Assembly (NCBI GenBank): GCA_019638395.1
Contig: JAHBTX010000001.1
Location: forward strand, 620,001 to 684,000
DNA: 64,000 nt
Source of the DNA: Cyclobacteriaceae bacterium
GTDB lineage: Bacteria > Bacteroidota > Bacteroidia > Cytophagales > Cyclobacteriaceae
Reading direction: 5' to 3'
The stretch's first letter is position 1. Each line of letters opens with the position of its first letter. The notes beneath the pieces were generated by a model. That model saw only the letters and a program-made list of their open reading frames with translations. It was not told the origin of the DNA and searched no databases. Both the position numbers and the translations under genes were made by a program. Below, piece by piece: positions 44,901-56,900 of this stretch.

Positions 44901-47900
44901 TCTCAGGCAAGTTGCTAAGTGCCGGAACAAACCCGCTTATTAAACCACCTACAGAAGAAACTGCTGTATAATTAAATGTAACTACACCGGCTGTGGGATT
45001 AGTTGGTGATATTAAATCGATATCCGTTGTTCCATTGCTACAAATTAGCGGAGCATTGTTAACCGGAGCTGCTATCACCTGAGGCTCAACGGTAAGGACA
45101 ACATTTCGTACCGGCCCGAGGCAACTCGCACCCGAAACCGCTTGTATTCCATAGGTAACGGTTAATGGATCATTGGTTGGATTCCGGAACTGATCAGCTT
45201 GAATATCATTCGCTGTTACTCCATTACGAGGAAACACGGCACTTCCCGCAGTGCGAATCAATCCAGCCTGAACGGTTATTGTTACCACGTTGTATGAAGC
45301 AGCCGCTACACTCAGGGGTGAGATTTCTGTTGCGAAAACAATTCCGCTTGCTTCATCGGAGCATACCGTTCTATTTAAGTTGTCCTCAACAGCCGGAGCT
45401 GGATTAACAGTAAATACCACCGAGAAGTCAGCACCACGGCACCCATTTGCAATGGGCACTACTGTATAAGTTACCAATAACGGGCCGTTGGTAGTATTGG
45501 TGAAGGTGTCATTCGCTAAGAAATCGGATTGCCCACCAGGTAAGTTAGCCGGGTAGGTTCCTAATCCCGCGTTGCTTCCCCCCGCCACTAAGGCAGGAGC
45601 TTTTACAATATTCTTCAACTCGAAGCTTGTTGTAGTTGCCGAACCAGCAGTAGGTCCAACGATTATTCCGGAAGGCACATCACTACACAAGTTGGCGGTT
45701 CCCGGAGTTAATATGGGTTGAGGATTAATCGTAAGGTTGATTTGCTGAGGCAAACCTTCGCAGTTGGAAGGGCTGATACCCAACACCTGGTAGATAACTA
45801 CTACCGGTGCGTTTGTAGTATTAGTATAGCGGTCTGCTCTGATCAGATTAATATTTCCTACCGTTCCTGCCACCACGTTCAATGGATCCGGAGTTATGGT
45901 ACCGGGTACAGTAACGCTTACCAACCGATAAGAATTAGCCGCTACCGAAACACCATTTGTACTTAAAATAATACCTGCATCTTCTCTACTGCACACGGTA
46001 TTATCCAGGCCAGGGTTTACAACCGGCTCCGGATTAACGGTTAGTTCAACTACCTTCGGATCACCCACACAGCCATTGGTTCCATGCGGGATAATGGTGT
46101 AAGTAACTTTTAACGGAATGGAAGTAACGTTCACAAATGCATCGTTAATCAATGCATTGGCTGCAAGGCCGGCACCGGTAGTAGGTACACCGGTAAGGCC
46201 AGCATCCACTACAGCTGTAACATCGTACGTAGCGGCTCCTATTGAAACCCCGTTGGTGTTCATTAAGGTATTGTATGGTGCGCGACTACATACTATCGCA
46301 TTTAATGAATTGGATACAACTGGTTCAGGATTAATCGGAACTGTTATGGTAAATGGATCGCCCACACAAGTACCCGCAGTGGGTGTAACTACGTAGGTTG
46401 CATTTAATACTACGTTTGATGTATTGGTTAATGTACCACTGATATTTCCCGTTCCGGATACCGGAGGTGCAGCCCCATTAACAGTAAGTCCGGGTTGATA
46501 GGTTGCAGTCCAGGTAAAGGTTGCTATTACGCCATTTGTAATGTCTGCTTGTGGATTGAAATTAAATGGCACATCGGAGCAGGTTGCAACTTTGGTTGCA
46601 TCAGCACCAACTGGTTTAGAACTAATGGTTACGGCATAGGTAAACGGGGTTCCGGGGCAGTTATGTGCGGAGCTAAATGGAGTAATTGTATAAGTAACTG
46701 TTACGTTTACTCCTGTTGAGTTGGTGTATGAATCGGTTATCGGAGCTGCGCTTGCTACCACACGATCGGGGGCCGGAGGAACACCAACAGGGTCGGATGA
46801 AGCAACAGCATAGGTAAACACGCTTGGCACCGCATTCCCTAATGTGTTTATATTCTGGGTTTGAATGTTGTAGTTTAGTGCCGTACTACAAACCGGATCC
46901 ACTACGTTGGCACCAACAGGCTCAGGGTGTACGGTAACCCGTAATGTAAAGGGCGTACCATCGCAATCATCAGCCAGACTTATTGGTGTTACTGTATAAG
47001 TAATTTCTACATCGGCATTAGTAGTGTTGGTATAAACATCGGCAATGGGCGCAGGTGTAGGTGTATTGCGATTGGGGCCCGGTGCTACAGCCAGCGCATT
47101 ATTAGATGATACCGTGTAGCGGAATTTACTTGGCACGCCATTGCCCGTCCCAACTGTATTAATCACATCTTGTAAATCAAAATTAACGGGATCATCGCTG
47201 CAACGCTGAATAGTTGTGTTGGGGCCAATAGGTTCCGGGTGAATGGTAAATACCACATCGAACGGATTTCCCTGGCAGTTTCCAATAACACTAAGTGGCG
47301 TTATTGTGTAGGTAATCTGAACATCGGCACTGGTTGTATTGGTATAAGTATCGGTAATAGGTGCAGCACTGGCTATAGCCCGATCTTTACCAGCTGCAGA
47401 TACATTACCCGGATCAGATGATACAACGGTATAAGTAAACTGGCTGTTAACTGAATTACCCAACAGATTAATATTTCGGGTTTGAATATTGTAGCTAATG
47501 GCTTCATCGCTACATACAGCATCGGCATCAGCCGCACCAATTGGTTGTGGCCGCACCGTAACTGATACCGTAAACGGATTACCCTGACAACCCACCGCAC
47601 TGGTTGGTATTATCGTATAAATCACCACTTGGTTGGCGGAAGTAACATTGATAAGCACATCCGTAATGGTACCTGTATTGGTTGCCACCAGGGTCTCGCC
47701 CGTTACATTTATATTATCAACTGCCTGCCATTGGTAAGTAGTTCCTGCAATTAAGTTATTACCACCCGAACCTGTATTGGCAATGTTAGCCGATAGCGTG
47801 TAGTTCACATTGGAATTGCTACAGATAATAGGCGAAACATCGTTAAACCCGCGGGGTTCCGGCCTAACCGTTACCGTTACCGTAAATGGGTCGCCAACAC

Positions 47901-50900
47901 AACCCAACCCACTGGTTGGAGTTACTGTATAAATAACAGTTTGATTAACATTGGTTACGTTGTTTAATACATCTGTTATAATACTACCGGTTTGTGCCGA
48001 GGTACTTTCTCCACCTACCGATGCGTTGGAGGCTGCTACCCAGCTATAGGTGGTACCAGCCACTAAATTATTACCGCCTGCCCCTACATTCGCGATATTT
48101 AAACTTAAATCGTATGCAACCGCATCATCGCTACAAATTACAGGTGTATTGTCAGCAAAGCCTCGTGGCTCTGGCCTTACTGTAACAGAAACTGTAAACG
48201 GATCGCCTACACAACCATTGTTGCTGGTTGGTGTTACAGTATATACCACCACCTGATCTGTATTGGTAATATTATTTAGAACATCGTTTATGATAATTGA
48301 AGTACCAGGTGTTACATCCGATTCACCCGTAACGTTTGGATTCGAAGCAGCTATCCAACTGTAGGTATTGCCAATCAAGAGATTATTACCACCTAATGCT
48401 GTGTTGGCAATGTTGGTTGTGATATCATAATTTACATTAGCATCGCTGCAAATTGTTTTTGCATCATCAAAACCTTTTGGCTCAGGCCGCACGGTTACCG
48501 AAACAAGGAACGGATTGCCCACACAACCATCGGCACTGGTTGGCGTTATTGTATAAACTACTATCTGATTCGTATTGGTTACGTTGTTAAGCACATCCAC
48601 TATTGTTCCGCCTGCCTGGGCGGTTAGACTTTCGCCAGTTACATTCGGATTATCGGTTGCCACCCAGGAATAGGTAGTCCCAGTTACTAAGTTATTGCCA
48701 CCTGATCCTGTATTCGCCACGTTTGAATTCAATACATACCCTACTCCACCGGGTGCATCGCTGCATACAACCGGAGTTGCATCGTTAAAACCACGCGGTT
48801 CCGGGCGCACTGTTACTGATACGGTGAAAGTATTACCCACACAGCCATTGGCACTTGTTGGCGTAACCGTATAAACCACCACCTGATTACTGTTCGTAAC
48901 GTTATTGATAATATCGGTGATAATCGCTCCGGTTCCGCTACCTTCTCCGGTTACAAATGCATTTGAAGCAGCTACCCAGCTATAGGTAGTTCCGGCTATA
49001 AGAGCATTGCCTCCGGCACCTGTATTGGCTATGTTAGTGGAAAGGTCGTAGTTAAAGGCCACATCGCTACAAGCTATTGGCGAAGCATCGTTAAAGCCGC
49101 GTGGCTCCGGTCTAACTGTTACTGAAACCGTAAACGGATCGCCTGTACACCCATCGGCACTTGTTGGAGTAATGGTATAAACTACCAACTGATCTACGTT
49201 TGTTACATTGTTAACAACATCGGTTATGGAAGCAGTAGTACCGGCTATAATTGTTGTTTCGCCTGTTACATTCGGGTTGTCTGCTGCTATCCAGCTAAAG
49301 ATGGTTCCTGCAACCAGGTTATTTCCTCCGGCACCGGTGTTGGCAATGTTGTTGGTTAAATTGTAGTTGATGGCTACATCGCTACAAACTACTGGTGTAA
49401 TATCATTAAATCCACGAGGCTCTGGCCGAACTGTTACGGATAGGGTGAATGGATCGCCCACGCAAGCATCGGCACTGGTTGGTGTTATGGTGTAAACAAC
49501 CACCTGATTTGCGTTGGTGATATTGTTCAATACATCGGTTATCACGGAGCCACTTTGAGCACTTGTGCTCTCGCCTGTTACATTCGCATTGCTGGCAGCA
49601 ATCCAGCTAAAGGTTGTACCGGTTATCAGATTATTTCCACCTAAGCCTGTGTTGCCAATATTGAGCAGCAGGTCGTAATTTACGGATGCATCGCTGCAAA
49701 TTGTTTTGGTATCGTTATAACCACGAGGTTCCGGACGAACAGTAACTGAAATTACAAATGGGTTACCCACACAACCAATTGCGCTGGTTGGAGTTACCGT
49801 GTAGGTTACAACCTGATTGATATTTGTTATGTTGTTTAATACATCGGTTATTATGGAACCACTTTGAGGTAATAAACTTTCGCCACCTACATTAGCATTA
49901 GCCGTTGCCACCCAACTATAGGTAGTTCCTGTTACCAGATTATTACCACCATTGCCTGTATTAGCAACATTCGCACTCAAATCATAATTGACGGACTGAT
50001 CGCTGCAAATTATTGGAGTATTATCATTAAATCCTTGTGGTTCGGGGCGTACCGTTACCGTAACGATAAAAGGATCGCCAACGCAATTATTCGCACTAGT
50101 AGGTGTAACCGTATAAACCACCAACTGATTGGTATTGGTGACGTTGGTTATGGTGTTATTAATGAAATTTCCAGTTTGTGCAGCGGTGCTTTCACCTGTT
50201 ACAAACGGATTATCAACCGCTACCCAACTAAAGGTTGTTCCAACCACCAGACTATTTCCTCCCAATCCAACATTTGAAACATTGGCGACAAGATCATAAT
50301 TAAGCGCAACATCGCTACATACTACGGGGCTGTTATCATCAAACCCACGTGGCTCAGGTCTTACGTTAATTGAAACAGTAAAAGGATTACCCACACAACC
50401 GGCTGCACTGGTTGGTGTAATGGTATAGATAACAATTTGTGTGGCATTAGTGATATTGGTGAGCACATCATTAATCACACTTCCTGTTTGGGCACTAGTA
50501 CTTTCGCCTGAAACATTCGTATTGCTGGTAGCCACCCAACTGTAGGTGGTGCCACCAATCAGGTTATTGCCACCTGCACCCGTATTCGCCACATTGGCAC
50601 TAAGATCATAATTTACGTTTGCATCGCTGCAAATAACCGGTGTGGTATCATTAAACCCTCGTGGTTCGGGTTGAACCGTTACCGACACAGTAAAGGTATT
50701 GCCTACGCAACCATTACTACTTGTTGGTGTTACCGTATAAACTACCGTTTGATTTGCGTTCGTAACATTATTTAGCACATCGGTAATGGTAGCACCTGTT
50801 TGAGGAAGTAAGCTTTCGCCACTTACATTTGCATTGCTTGCGGCAATCCAACTGTAGGTAGTTCCTGCTGTTAAGTTATTACCACCAGCGCCAACATTGG

Positions 50901-53900
50901 CAATGTTTGCGGCAAGACTATAAGCAACTGCATCATCGCTACAAATGGTGGCTACATCATTGAATCCACGCGGTTCGGGCCTTACTGTTACAGAAACGGT
51001 AAATGGATCGCCCACGCAGCCATCTCCGCTGGTTGGAATTACCGTATAAACAACTACCTGATTAACAGTTGTAACATTGTTTATTACATCTGAAATCGTA
51101 CCCCCTGCCTGGGCGGCAAGGCTTTCGCCCGTAACGTTTACATTATCGGCCGCAACCCAGCTATAGGTTGTTCCGATAGCGAGGTTATTGCCTCCTAATC
51201 CTGTATTGGCAATATTGGAAGACAGCACATAGTTTATAGCAACATCGCTGCAAACTACCGGACTTGAGTCGTTGTACCCACGCGGTTCTGGACGAACCGT
51301 AACAGACACTGTAAATGGATCGCCCACACAACCATTGGAACTGGTAGGAGTTACAGTATATACCACCACCTGATTGGCATTGGTAATATTAGTAAGTACA
51401 TCATTAATGATAGTACCTGTTTGTGCACTGGTGCTCTCACCTGAAACTGTTGCGTTAGCTGCAGCTACCCAACTGTAGGTAGTACCGGCAACAAGGTTGT
51501 TACCACCCAAACCTACATTTGCAATGTTGGTGCTTAAATCGTATGTCAACGCAACATCACTACAGGTAACCGGGGTAGCATCATTATAACCTTTGGGTTC
51601 TGGTTGTACCGTTACTGATACAACAAACGGATTGCCAACGCAGCCATTTGAACTGGTGGGTGTAACGGTATATACAACCACCTGATTGGCATTGGTGATA
51701 TTATTAAGTACATCGGTTATGGTAGCCCCGACTTGTGTTGTAGTACTTTCGCCTGTAACACTTGCATTGGGAGCCGCTAACCAACTGTAGGTGGTTCCGG
51801 CTGTTAAATTATTACCTCCGGCAATTGTATTAGCAATGTTCGCACTTAATGAATAATTAACGGCAGCATCACTGCAAATGACTGGAGTGGTGTCGTCAAA
51901 ACCTCGTGGTTCCGGACGAACAGTTACGGATACCGTAAACGGATCTCCTGCACAACCGTTGGAGCTTGTTGGTGTAACAGTATAAACAACCACTTGATTT
52001 GTGTTGGTTACATTGTTTAATACATCGGTTATGGTAGTTGTGTTGCCAATTCCCTCACCGGTAACATCAGGGTTAGGTGCTGCAGTCCAGGTGTAGGTTG
52101 TACCACTGATTAAACCATTTCCGCCAAGGCCTGTATTCAGAATGTTAGCTTCCAGGTTATAGTTTACAGCAGCATCGCTACAAATGAGCGGTGTTGCATC
52201 GTTATGACCACGAGGCTCTGGCCTTACCGTTACAGAAATCGTAAACGCAAGGCCCACGCAACCATTTTGACTGGTAGGAGTAACCGTATAAACAACAACT
52301 TGATTTGAATTGGTAATGTTGTTTAGCACATCTGTGATTGTGGCACCTGCTTGTGGTGTTGTGCTTTCTCCGCCCACATTGGTATTGGAGGCTGCCACCC
52401 AACTATAAGTTGTTCCTGTAACCAGATTATTACCACCTGCACCGGTATTTCCAACGTTGGCTGCCAGGTTGTAATTGACAGCCGCATCGCTGCATATTAA
52501 CGGTGTATTGTCATTGAATCCGCGCGGTTCAGGCCTTACCGTTACATTGATTGTAAACGGTGCACCGGCACAACCTGCACCGCTGATGGGTGTAGCTGTA
52601 TATTGAACAACCTGATCGGCATTGGTGATATTGGTAATAACATCGGTAATTATCTTTCCGGATTGTGGCGTAGTGCTCTCCCCGGTTACGAAAGCATTTG
52701 CCGCAGCAACCCAACTGTAGGTATTTCCGGCTATCAGATTATTTCCACCGGCTCCGGTATCAGCAATATTGGCCTCCAAATCGTAACCGACAGCAATACC
52801 ACTGCACACAACGGGGGTATTATCAGCATGGCCTACGGGTTGAGGATTAACGGTTATAACAATGGTTTCGGCTGCGCCAATGCAACCCGCTCCACTGGTT
52901 GGTGTAATTACGTAGTTAACTAAAATGGGTGTATTGGTAAGGTTGGTGAGCACATCATTAATATGAATTGTACCAGCAACACCCATTGGAATATTAATCC
53001 CCGCGGTAGCTGGGCCTGCGCCATCCGGATCGGGCCAGTTAAATAAAGTTCCGGCAGGTAGATTAGCAGGAGTTAGTAAGATTTCTTTTGCAACCGAAGC
53101 ACCACTGCAAATTACTTTAGACTGGTTAGCCTGAATTACCGGTTGTGGATTTACCGTTACCGTAAAATTCTGAGGTGTGCCCGGGCAGTTGTTTGGAGCT
53201 GGTCCAATGGGTGTAATCCTATAAGTAACAGTTGCATTTACTCCCGAAGTATTAAACAAGGTTTGGGCAATAGTGGTAACCCCGTTAGCCTGGTCGCCTA
53301 AAATTGCGCCTGTTACAGAGCCGGCAACATTAATAACCTCCCAGTTATAAGTTGTACTTGCTATGTTGGCAGTTAATGTATGTGCAACGGCAAGGTTGGC
53401 TCCACTGCATACGGTTCGGGATGCTGTTGAAGTAATAGTAGGCCGGTTAATCACCGTTACCGGGAAAGGCGCAGCAGCCGGTGAAGTACAACCTGTACCA
53501 CTGGCATGAGTTACCGTTACATTGCCGCTGAATGTACTCATCTGTACTGTAATAGAGCTTGCTGTAACCGGAAGCGATGTAATGGTAGCACCAGCCGGAA
53601 GCGACCAGCTATACGTACCAGCCACCGGATTACTCACACTAAACACAACACCATTTTCATTGGAACATACTGAACTTGGACCTGTGATGATTGGCTGTGG
53701 TGGCGAACCCTCTACAATAATGCGCGTGTTGATTGTGTTACCATCGCAAAGAGCCGTACCTAATGTTTCCTTTACAGAAATGGGAACACCCGTTGGATAA
53801 ATTGTTCCACCTCCGGGAATTGGATTTGGAAAGCGAAGAATAATAAAGAAGCCCGTAGTGCCCGATAATAATTCAAATTCACCAGCATAGGATGGTGGAG

Positions 53901-56900
53901 GCACTGTCCATGTATAGGTTGAACCTGGATTTAACCCAGGATCGATTTGCAAGAGCACCAGGTTGCTGCTGGCACAGACTGTATAAGTAGCACCTAAAAC
54001 CTGACCAATACCATCCGAAATCTGGTTGTTGTTTGGACGAGCCTGATAATCCAAGGCAAGAGTTGCAGCTCTAAAGCATCCAGGTGTTGCCGGTGTGGTA
54101 TCAATAACTTTTGCGTGAAGTGTTACATCGGCATTAACCGTATAATTTTGTTCAGCACCTATTGCGGCCCCTGGTGGAATTAAGAAGGCCGCCCCCAGGC
54201 TGGCATCGGTGTACCATTCCACATCGCGGTTAGCAGCACCTCCGGTAATTGCATTTTCAAAAGTTTGAAGGTTAAGACCCGTGCGCTGATTGGATCCGGG
54301 TGGAAAATCCTCGCATATCTGAACAGATTGATTGTTCACAACAGGTAACGTTCTTACCGTAAAAGTAACTGTGCCATCGTTAATACAGCCGGTAACAGTG
54401 TTACGCACACGCGTAAACCGAACCATACCATTTGTAACGGTAATAGGTGCAACAATCTGGTTTGTATTTGCAATTCGATCAGCAGCGGTTGGATAGTACG
54501 CCACTACTGTATTGGGAGGTGTTCCTCCCATTACAGCAGCATCATAAGTGGTTAAGTTAACATTAGCTGTTGAGGCACCACCAAATACATCTTCGCACAG
54601 GATGGGGGTTAGATTAGTTACGATGGGGCGAGGATTAACTGTTATCAGAACGTCATCAGTTGAAGGCGCACAAACTCCTAAGGCGCTGTTTGCCCGCCAT
54701 CTCAATGTTGTTACAATAGGAGCTCCGCCATCCACATCGCGGGGTAATCCGGTAACAGTAGAGGTTGGGCTGGTAGGGCTTGTAATTACAATTGTACCCA
54801 CCGGGCCAACAACTGACCATACTCCATTACCACCATTATTAACTGCCGTGGCAGCCAAGGTGGTGCTGGTGCCGCAAAGTTGTTGATCGGGCCCGGCAGC
54901 AGCTGGTGCAGGAATTAAATCGCGGGTATGGGTTACGGCCAACGAACCAGCGCTTAAACAATTGGTTGGGGCCACATCTGACCGCGTAAAAGCATGGTAA
55001 GTAGCAGTTGCATTGCTGGTTGGCGTAAAGGTATTTCCTCTTGTTCCACTGGTAGTACCAACTGCCGCAGTAAATGTTGGTGCCGCAGTGGAAGACCAAA
55101 CAATGGTGAACCCAACTGCGGGGGCAGTTACACTAATCGGAGCACCGGTAGCATCGGTGCTACAGGCAATATTGGTAACAGGCCCGGTTGGCGCAGCGGG
55201 TCTGGGATTAATGATTAAAATTGGGCCATTAATAGGTACTGCCCCTGCGCATAGCGTAGTGGTGTTCTGAATGGCCGTAATTACAACCTGATAACCTAGC
55301 GGATCGGCAGGCACCGCTCCAAACTGGGCATAGGTTGGAGCAAGATTAATTATCCCTGCCGCTGTAGAACTTCCGGTAAAGTTAATTGATCCTGCAAGGA
55401 AGGTATTAGTACTTACTCTTCGCAAACGATATGTAATTGCGTAATTCGCAATCACGTTTGGAGATAAATCTAATATTGCATCTGGCGGATTGGTTGCTCC
55501 TCCATCATCACAAACAGGCGCTTGAGCGGTAAATGAATCTACTGTTGGTGGCGGTGTAGCCTGAACTGTAACAACAGCACTACCGGTTATATTGGGGCTT
55601 GGAGCTGTTACGATACAATTAGGAGTATTACTATCTGTAACAGAAACAATGGCATATGTTCCTGCTGCTGGATTAACGATTGAAAAGGGTGATGTTGTGT
55701 TGTTAACGATGGGTTGATTGACACCGTTAATTGAGTAAACCAAATCCCATGGTCCATTTCCTGTGAATGTAAAATCAACATCCGGTGCAGGAGTTCCGCT
55801 ACAAATAGACCCACCCCCTGAAACCGAAGCCGTTGGGAGGGCGTTCACGGTAATTTCAATTTCATTTGAAAACGTGGGCGGACAAACACCGGAGGTTACT
55901 TGCCTCCTGTAATATCGAGTTGCAGTTAACACAGGAGGATCATACGTTGCATCTGTATTTGCGCCTGGGGCAGCCGCGAAACCTACTCCGCCACCAGTTG
56001 ACGAAATCTGCCACAAAAAGGTGTAGGTTGAACCATTACCTCCACTAGGAGCAGCAACTTGAGTAAGTACCCCAGGATCCTGACCACTACAAATTGTTTG
56101 AGGGTTCCCGATGGAACCAGGATTTACAATTTGATCGACCGTAACAGTTATTACATTGGAGTAGGCAATAGCAGATGCTCCACAAACTCCTGAGTTAACC
56201 CTTCTTCGGTAGTAGGTGGTTGTTGTTACACCTGCTGGAGGATTATAGGTAATTGATGTGGCCCCACCTATTGTGTTAAATGGCCCGGCAGCACTAACAG
56301 AAGATTCTTCCCATTGGTAATTATAAACCCCTGTATTGCTTCCACCTGTTGGTGTGGTCACGTTTGTCAAGTTGGCCGGATCGCCCGGGCTCTCACAAAT
56401 GGTTTGGTCCGATCCGATTGTACCACCCGTTACAGGAGTATCTATCCGGAATTCAATAACGTTAGAAAAAACATCTGCACATTGGCCAGATCTTACTCTC
56501 CTTCTAAAAAATCTGCCTGCACCAATTTGAGCAGGTGTAGGATCAAACGTAGCTGCATTCGCTCCTCCTATATCAGCGTAAGGGCCACCAACAGCATTGG
56601 CATTTTGCCATTGATAAGTGAAAGTACCACCAGGCCCTCCACCCGTTCCGGAAACTGAATTGGTAAACGCAACAGGATCAGTGGAATTACAAATTGTTAT
56701 GGGTGATGCGCCAAGCGGATGAGCAATTGTACCTGGAGTATTCGTATCATCAATTTGTATTGTTATTGTTCGGGGCTGACTGGTGCAGTTATTACTTCCT
56801 TGCGTTACTGTAACATATCGGGTAAAAGTTTGGCTTCCTGTAACTGTCTTTGTTATTCTGGGCATTGGGCCCTCAGTTACAGGGTTAAACGTATTATCCG

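Noticed and set aside
47542-52836. Regular ~311-bp repeats that could suggest a CRISPR array or satellite
   Set aside because: The period is far too long for CRISPR, the copies diverge at synonymous sites, and all lie in one open frame encoding PKD-like domains.
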